Position numbers and translations under genes: made by a program. From positions 119,806 through 183,805 of the forward strand of contig NZ_JAEPQA010000005.1 of NCBI RefSeq assembly GCF_017640745.1: a stretch of 64,000 nt of DNA. The letters are read 5' to 3'. The stretch comes from Nisaea sp. (GTDB lineage Bacteria > Pseudomonadota > Alphaproteobacteria > Thalassobaculales > Thalassobaculaceae). The notes beneath the pieces are model-generated. The model saw nothing but the letters and a program-made list of their open reading frames with translations. It searched no databases and had not been told where the DNA came from. Of this stretch, positions 58,175 through 64,000 are shown one piece after another; positions within the stretch are counted from its first letter, which is position 1; each line of letters opens with the position of its first letter.

Positions 58175-59817
58175 GTGCCGAAGCGATCCGGGATCTGGTC
58201 CCGCGTGATGCGGCCGAGACTGCGGAGATCGGCTTTAACGTCCCTGAGCGCTACAACGCCTCCAGCCTGCTGTTCGACAATCTGGCGCAGGGACGCGGCG
58301 ACAAGATCGCCGTATTCTCCGACCTCGGCACACGCACCTACAGTGAGTTGGCGGAGCAGGCCTGCCGCTTCGGCAACGGCCTCCTGTCCCTCGGTCTCAT
58401 GCGCGGCGACCGGGTGCTGCTTCTGATGGCGGACACGCCCGCCTATCCGGCCGCGATCATGGGCGCGATCCGGGCCGGACTGGTGCCGATCCTGGTCAAT
58501 ACGCTCTCGACCGCCGATCTGGTCTCTTTCTATGCCGAGGACGCGGGCGCGCGCGTGCTGGTGTTCGACGAGGCTTTCGCCGAGATTGCGGGCGCTTTCT
58601 CTCCGGAACTCCTGGCCTCGCTGACGGCGATTTCTGTCAACGGCGACGGCCCCTCAGCCCTCCCTGGCGCTTTGAGCGGCGCGGACTGGCTTGCCGCTCA
58701 ACCGGCCACTCTGGAGGTGGCCGATACAGGCCGGGACGACCCAGCCTTCATGATGTATTCCTCCGGCTCGACCGGGCGCCCGAAGGGCATCCTGCATCTG
58801 CAGCACGACGCGCTCTACACGGCGGAGAGCTATGCGCGTCATGTGCTGAAGATCCGCGAGGACGATATCTGCTTCTCCATTCCGAAGATCTTCTTCGCCT
58901 ACGGTTTTGGCAATGCGGTGACCTTCCCGTTCCATGCCGGCGGCAGCGTGGTGCTGTTCTCCGGCCGCCCGACCCCGGAGGCGGTCTACGGGATGATCGC
59001 CCGCTTCAAACCGACCCTGCTCTTCGGCCTGCCGACGCTCTACACGGCGATGATCAAGGATCCGTCTGCGGACGGCGCGGATCTTTCCTCCGTGCGCACC
59101 TGCATCTCCGCCGCCGAGATCCTCTCGCAGGAGATCTTCGACGCCTGGAAGAAACGTTTCGGGCACGAGATCATGGAGGGACTCGGCTCGACCGAGGTGC
59201 TGCACATCTATCTCTCGAATACGGAGACGGAGAAGAAGATCGGCTCGGCCGGCAAGATCGTGCCGGGCTATGCCGCCCGTCTGATCGACCCGGAAGGAAA
59301 GCCCGTCGCAGCCGGCGAAGACGGGGTCCTGTCGGTACGCGGCGATTCCAACGCGCCCTGCTACTGGAACCGCCCCGACAAGACCGCCGAGACCATGCGC
59401 GACGGCTGGATCTATACCGGCGACCGGTTCCGCTCTGACGCGGACGGGTTCTATTTCTTCCTCGGACGGATCGACGATCTGGTGAAGGTCAGCGGCCAGT
59501 GGGTCTATCCGCTGGAGGTCGAACTCTGCCTGAACGAGCATCCGGAGATCGTCGAGTGCTGCGTCGCCGCCGTCGAACTGCCGGACCGCCGGACCATTCT
59601 CCGCGCCTATGTGACGCCCTCCAAAGGGATCAAACCGGACGACGCGCTGACCCAACGGCTCAAGAGTTACGTGCGCGAGACGCTGCTCCCGCACAAGGCA
59701 CCGCGGGACTTCCTCTATTTCGACGAATTGCCGAAGACAGGAACCGGAAAGATCGACCGCCAGACGCTGCTGAAGAGAACCCGCGTCGAAATGGAGAGCG
59801 TTAAAAACCCATACTAG
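58171..59817 (+). CDS. Benzoate-CoA-ligase-family acyl-CoA synthetase
   Basis: AMP-binding motif MMYSSGSTGRPKGILHLQHD; YNASSLLFDN; KTGTGKIDRQTLLKRT; ATG at 58171. Confidence 0.9.
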   Translation: MSAEAIRDLVPRDAAETAEIGFNVPERYNASSLLFDNLAQGRGDKIAVFSDLGTRTYSELAEQACRFGNGLLSLGLMRGDRVLLLMADTPAYPAAIMGAIRAGLVPILVNTLSTADLVSFYAEDAGARVLVFDEAFAEIAGAFSPELLASLTAISVNGDGPSALPGALSGADWLAAQPATLEVADTGRDDPAFMMYSSGSTGRPKGILHLQHDALYTAESYARHVLKIREDDICFSIPKIFFAYGFGNAVTFPFHAGGSVVLFSGRPTPEAVYGMIARFKPTLLFGLPTLYTAMIKDPSADGADLSSVRTCISAAEILSQEIFDAWKKRFGHEIMEGLGSTEVLHIYLSNTETEKKIGSAGKIVPGYAARLIDPEGKPVAAGEDGVLSVRGDSNAPCYWNRPDKTAETMRDGWIYTGDRFRSDADGFYFFLGRIDDLVKVSGQWVYPLEVELCLNEHPEIVECCVAAVELPDRRTILRAYVTPSKGIKPDDALTQRLKSYVRETLLPHKAPRDFLYFDELPKTGTGKIDRQTLLKRTRVEMESVKNPY

Positions 59818-59913
59818 AAAAACATGCCAAACCAGACCTTGACCGCGCAGACAGTCCGACCCGTATGTTAGTATTTTTTTGATGCAGGACAATTTCGGAG
59901 AGGTGTTTCGGCA

Positions 59914-61767
59914 ATGTTTGGCACCAACAGGACACGCACAAATCCTCAATCCGACATAAACGGTTTCAGCAATTCTGCCTCTCTGCAGACAGCTTCCGAC
60001 TCGGAACACCTCCACCTATCAGGGCATCAAGACATCGCGCTCAGGATTGCATCGATTTATTGCGTCGCTGCGACCATCTGGATCCTGACTTCGGACACCC
60101 TTGTCGATTTCGTATTTTCCGGCGGAGCGGCGCATCAGGTTCAATCGTTCAAGGGCATCGCCTTTGTTCTCGTGACCGCCGCCGTCCTCTTCTGGATCCT
60201 CAAGTCCGCTCAGAAAAGGGAACTCTCGCTTGCAAAGCGCTTGCGCAGCGCTATCGACGCGTCTCGTGACGGTCTTTGGCAGTGGAATCTGGACCGGGAC
60301 AAGATCGTCGTGACATCGGGCGGCGATGCTGAGCTCGGCTGGGACTCCGCTGAAACAATAACAAACTTGGACGCCTGGAAATCCGTTGTTCATCCGGACG
60401 ACTGGCCGAAGGTATCCGACCTGATGGACTCGGTCAGCAATAACCCGGAAGACGACTGGTTACTTGAGCAAAGGTTCAAGACCGTCAACGGAGACTGGCA
60501 CTGGATAGAGATCAAGGGGCACGCCGCGTCACGGAGCGAAGATGGTTCTGTCGAGATCATGGAAGGCTCATACCACAGCATAGACAGGTTGAAGCGTGCT
60601 CAACTCGCCCTTGAGCGAAAGAACAGGGCCCTGAGTATCCTCGTCATCGCCTACGACGCGATGTCCTCCGGTCGCCCCAATGAAGAATGTCTGAAAATGC
60701 TCGTTCAGGGCATTGCCGGATCGGATGACTGCCCTGTCGCATGGGTGGGCAAGGCAATGGACGATGAAGCGAAAAGCATTCAGCCATTCGCCTGGGCCGG
60801 GCAGTCCTCCGAGTTCGTTCGAACAGCAACCTTTCGATGGGACGACAGCCCTTACGGGCTCGGACCGACGGGAACATGCATCAAGACCGGCAAACCCGCC
60901 CTCTTCCGAGATGTTCAATTGGATGAAGCGGCAGCACCACATAGAGACCAGCTCCGCAAATACGGAATTCGGTCTGCTATTGCCATCCCGATCACCACGA
61001 CGGATGACCAGAAGTACGTCTTGAACATAAGCGGAAATTCGCCGCAGCAATTTTCCGGGGAAGACCTGGAGACCTACGAAATGATCGCCAAGGTCCTGAA
61101 GGTCATGGTTGGTTCCGCCGACATGGCGTTTCAGTTCGGCCAGTCCGAAAGAGCGCGATTGGAGATCGGAAACCGTCTCCAGAAAGCCGTCATGGGCGTC
61201 ACAGCCGCTCTCGCAACCGTCGTTGAGAAACGCGATCCCTATACAGCCGGCCACCAGCAGAGGGTTGCAGAGCTGGCCATTGCCATCGGAAAGGAACTCG
61301 GCCTTCACGAAGACCGGTTGGAAGGCGTCCGGATCGGTGCCTGGATTCATGACATCGGCAAGATTGGTGTGCCGACCGAAATCCTGAGCAAACCGGGGAA
61401 ACTAGATGCAACGGAAATTGCTTTGATCAAAAGACATGCAGAGATCGGCTACGACATTGTCAAAAACATAGATTTTGGCTGGCCCGTCGAGAAGATCGTT
61501 CATCAGCATCACGAACGCATAGACGGATCGGGTTACCCGCAAGGCCTGAAGGGAGATCAGATCGCCCTCGAGGCGAAGATCGTTGCCGTCGCCGATGTGG
61601 TCGAGTCAATGGGTACGGATCGACCGTATAGAAAGAGAATCCCCTGGCAGGTCGTCCTTGATGAGATCCTGCGCGGCCGCGGGAAGCAATACGATGAATT
61701 GGTTGTCGATGCGGTGATGCGCATCTTGAGCGCAAGAGCTCAAGCGTTTGGTTTCGACACCAATTAA
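59914..61767 (+). CDS. Membrane PAS-GAF-HD-GYP signalling protein (putative c-di-GMP phosphodiesterase)
   Basis: Two N-terminal TM segments; PAS; GAF; TAGHQQRVAELA, IHDIGKIGVP, HHERIDGSGYPQGL. Confidence 0.93.
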   Translation: MFGTNRTRTNPQSDINGFSNSASLQTASDSEHLHLSGHQDIALRIASIYCVAATIWILTSDTLVDFVFSGGAAHQVQSFKGIAFVLVTAAVLFWILKSAQKRELSLAKRLRSAIDASRDGLWQWNLDRDKIVVTSGGDAELGWDSAETITNLDAWKSVVHPDDWPKVSDLMDSVSNNPEDDWLLEQRFKTVNGDWHWIEIKGHAASRSEDGSVEIMEGSYHSIDRLKRAQLALERKNRALSILVIAYDAMSSGRPNEECLKMLVQGIAGSDDCPVAWVGKAMDDEAKSIQPFAWAGQSSEFVRTATFRWDDSPYGLGPTGTCIKTGKPALFRDVQLDEAAAPHRDQLRKYGIRSAIAIPITTTDDQKYVLNISGNSPQQFSGEDLETYEMIAKVLKVMVGSADMAFQFGQSERARLEIGNRLQKAVMGVTAALATVVEKRDPYTAGHQQRVAELAIAIGKELGLHEDRLEGVRIGAWIHDIGKIGVPTEILSKPGKLDATEIALIKRHAEIGYDIVKNIDFGWPVEKIVHQHHERIDGSGYPQGLKGDQIALEAKIVAVADVVESMGTDRPYRKRIPWQVVLDEILRGRGKQYDELVVDAVMRILSARAQAFGFDTN

Positions 61768-61825
61768 CCGTTCCTCATTGCAGTGATGGACCGGCGTAGG
61801 AACGCTCTCCACCGTCGAACCCTGC

Positions 61826-62635
61826 TCAGGTCCGGTTCATCCGCCTGATCTGCATCCATGTCGCCAGTCCCGCGAAGAGCGCGACCGAGCCGATCAGCAG
61901 GGTGGCGAGCGCGTTGATGTCCGGCGACACACCGAGCCTGACCTTGGAGAAGATCACCATCGGCAGGGTCGAGGAACCCGGGCCCGAGGTGAAACTGGCG
62001 ATCACCAGATCGTCGAGCGAGAGGGTGAAGGCGAGCAGCCATCCCGAGGCGAGCGCCGGGGCCAGCATCGGCAGGGTGACGAGCAGGAAAGCGGTAAAGG
62101 GCCGGGCGCCGAGATCGAGCGCGGCTTCCTCGATCGAGCGATCGAGGCCGCTCGCCCGGGACTGCACCACCACCGCGACATAAGCGGTCGAGAAGGTGAT
62201 ATGGGCGATCAGGATCGTGTCCACCCCGCGCCCGACCGGCCAGCCGATCAGCTGCTCCATCGAGACGAAGGTGAGCAGCAGGCTGATGCCGATGATGACG
62301 TCCGGCATGACGAGCGGCGCGGCGATCAGGCCGGTGAAGAGCAGCCGTCCGCCGAAACGCCCGAAACGCGACAGCGCGAGCCCGGCCATGGTCCCGAGCA
62401 GGGTCGCGCCGGTCGCGTTGATGATGGCGATCTTGATCGAGAGCCAGGCCGCCGACAGTACCTGCTCGTTGCGGAACAGTTCCGCATACCACTCGACCGA
62501 CCAGCCACCCCAGACGCTGACCAGCTTGGACGCATTGAAGCTGAACACCACGAGCACGATCAGCGGCAGGTAGAGGAAGGCGAACCCGCCGACCACCACG
62601 CTGTAGAGCGCCACGCGGCTTCCGGTCCGGCTCAT
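61826..62635 (-). CDS. ABC transporter permease (PotI-like, polyamine/POPT family)
   Basis: Inner-membrane permease; EEAALDLGARPFTAFLLVTLPMLAPALASGWLLAFTLSLDDLVIASFTSGPGSSTLP. Confidence 0.92.
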   Translation of the reverse strand: MSRTGSRVALYSVVVGGFAFLYLPLIVLVVFSFNASKLVSVWGGWSVEWYAELFRNEQVLSAAWLSIKIAIINATGATLLGTMAGLALSRFGRFGGRLLFTGLIAAPLVMPDVIIGISLLLTFVSMEQLIGWPVGRGVDTILIAHITFSTAYVAVVVQSRASGLDRSIEEAALDLGARPFTAFLLVTLPMLAPALASGWLLAFTLSLDDLVIASFTSGPGSSTLPMVIFSKVRLGVSPDINALATLLIGSVALFAGLATWMQIRRMNRT

Positions 62636-63528
62636 GCCTCGGCTCCCTGGCGGCGGTTCTCGACGACCTGGAAGAGCATGATCGGCACCACCAGAAGGAG
62701 CAGCAGGACGACCGCCAGGGCGGAGGCCAGGGTCCAGTCGCGCTCGTTGAAGAAGGTGTCCCAGAGCATCCGCCCGACCATCAGCGTGTCGGAGGCGCCA
62801 AGCAGGTTCGGGATCACGAACTCGCCGGTCGCCGGGATGAAGACCAGCATGGCGCCGGCGATGATGCCGGGCACCGAGAGCGGCAGCGTGACCAGCAGAA
62901 ATGCCTTCCAGGGCCGGCAGCCGAGATCCTCCGCCGCCTCCACGAGCGACCAGTCGAGCCGTTCGAGCGTCGCGTAGAGCGGCAGGATCATGAAGGGCAG
63001 ATAGGTGTAGGAGATGCCGACATAGAGCGCGAAATCGGTCTGCAGCATGCGGATCGGCGTGTCGATCACCCCGATACCGAGCAGCAGGGCGTTCACGAGG
63101 CCGGTATCCGCCATCAGTGTCTTCAGGGCATAGACCCGGAGCAGGAAGGAACTCCAGAACGGCAGCATCACCGCCATCAGCAGCAGGTTGCGCACCGTCG
63201 GGGTCGCCCGGGCGATGGCATAGGCCATCGGGTAGCCGATCAGCAATGTGATGAAGGTCGAGATGCCTGCGACCATGAGCGAGTTGAAATAGCCTGCCCT
63301 GTAGAGCGCGTCATCGAACAGAAGCTCGTAGTTGAAGAGCGATCCGGCGAAGCTCCCGTCCGCATTGAAGAGCGGCGAATAAGGCGGCTGCGCCAGCACC
63401 GGCTCGGACAGCGAAATCCGGAAGACGATGGCGAACGGCACGAGGAAGAAGACGAAGAGCCAGAGATAAGGGATCCCCGCCACGGCTCCCCTGCCGGAAA
63501 GCCAGAACGGCCTGCGTCGGGCGGCCAT
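62632..63528 (-). CDS. ABC transporter permease (PotH-like)
   Basis: VEAAEDLGCRPWKAFLLVTLPLSVPGIIAGAMLVFIPATGEFVIPNLLG. Confidence 0.92.
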   Translation of the reverse strand: MAARRRPFWLSGRGAVAGIPYLWLFVFFLVPFAIVFRISLSEPVLAQPPYSPLFNADGSFAGSLFNYELLFDDALYRAGYFNSLMVAGISTFITLLIGYPMAYAIARATPTVRNLLLMAVMLPFWSSFLLRVYALKTLMADTGLVNALLLGIGVIDTPIRMLQTDFALYVGISYTYLPFMILPLYATLERLDWSLVEAAEDLGCRPWKAFLLVTLPLSVPGIIAGAMLVFIPATGEFVIPNLLGASDTLMVGRMLWDTFFNERDWTLASALAVVLLLLLVVPIMLFQVVENRRQGAEA

Positions 63529-63529
63529 G

Positions 63530-64000
63530 TCAGTCGGCCCCCAGCAGCAAGGCATTGCCGGGCTCGAACCAGATCTCGACCCGGTCGTCCCAGTCGACTT
63601 CCCGCGCCGCTCCGGTCTCGCTGTTGGCGCGGGTGATCTCGACCAGGTGGCCCTGCTGTGTCCGCACCCGGTAGGAGGTCACGTCGCCGAGATAGGCCAG
63701 TCCCTCGACCGTCCCCCTCAGCCGGTTCACCAGCGTCAGCGGGGCCGATCCCTCGCGCGCGATCCGGACCTTCTCCGGACGGACGCCGACCGTACCGCGC
63801 ATACCTTCCCGCGCCTCTCCGGCAACGGCGAAGAGGGATGTCTCCAGTCCGTCCACCGCCAGTTCCGCGATACCGTCACGCACCGCCGTCACCTGTCCGT
63901 CGAAGAGCGAGATATTGCCGAGGACCTCGGCCTCGTAGGCCGCCTCGCGCCCGACGACGACCGTGGTCGCGCCGTTGAGCAGCGCGCACCAGATCTCGTA
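63530..64000 (-). CDS. ABC transporter ATP-binding protein, C-terminal TOBE part (5' part outside window)
   Basis: NISLFDGQV...GVRPEKVRIAREGSAPLTLVNRLRGTVEGLAYLGDVTSYRVRTQQG; upstream of potHI-like permeases. Confidence 0.75.
   Translation of the reverse strand, partial: YEIWCALLNGATTVVVGREAAYEAEVLGNISLFDGQVTAVRDGIAELAVDGLETSLFAVAGEAREGMRGTVGVRPEKVRIAREGSAPLTLVNRLRGTVEGLAYLGDVTSYRVRTQQGHLVEITRANSETGAAREVDWDDRVEIWFEPGNALLLGAD

Overview
This is a 64 kb, high-GC, densely coding chromosomal segment. Gene content and families suggest an alphaproteobacterium, probably Rhodospirillales-like (inference). I found no rRNA, tRNA, CRISPR array, IS element or prophage. Main blocks: (1) atm1-like ABC exporter plus a suf Fe-S operon (rrf2-sufBCDS-sufT/DUF59-sufA); (2) an uncharacterised 576-aa protein, a DUF1194 protein, an alpha/beta hydrolase and a TRIC-type channel; (3) a tightly packed six-gene operon (M14 carboxypeptidase, ArsC-like, HcnC/A/B-like dehydrogenase trio, AhpD-like); (4) nhaA with a small divergent HTH protein, then a repeat-rich region with REP-like palindromes and an AT-rich islet; (5) lower phenylacetate/adipate beta-oxidation genes; (6) a large membrane-spanning patatin-like protein; (7) a BKACE-SDR-ADH operon, a GGT-like protein with a Gfo/Idh protein, LysR/MFS, C45 acyltransferase, AraC-GyrI and lactate permease; (8) a GntR / ThDP-dependent (2-hydroxyacyl-CoA lyase or oxalyl-CoA decarboxylase-like) enzyme / formyl-CoA transferase locus with visible operator and terminator elements; (9) a choline ABC importer with a ferredoxin reductase, divergent from betI-betC-betA-betB; (10) an aryl-CoA monooxygenase/aryl-CoA ligase pair, an HD-GYP protein and polyamine-type ABC genes. 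I judge the most interesting signals to be the ThDP/frc locus, the six-gene HcnABC-like/peptidase operon with its 10-bp inverted repeat, the patatin with membrane segments between its catalytic motifs, and the orphan 576-aa protein. All functional calls come from motif and family recognition by eye; no search was run.
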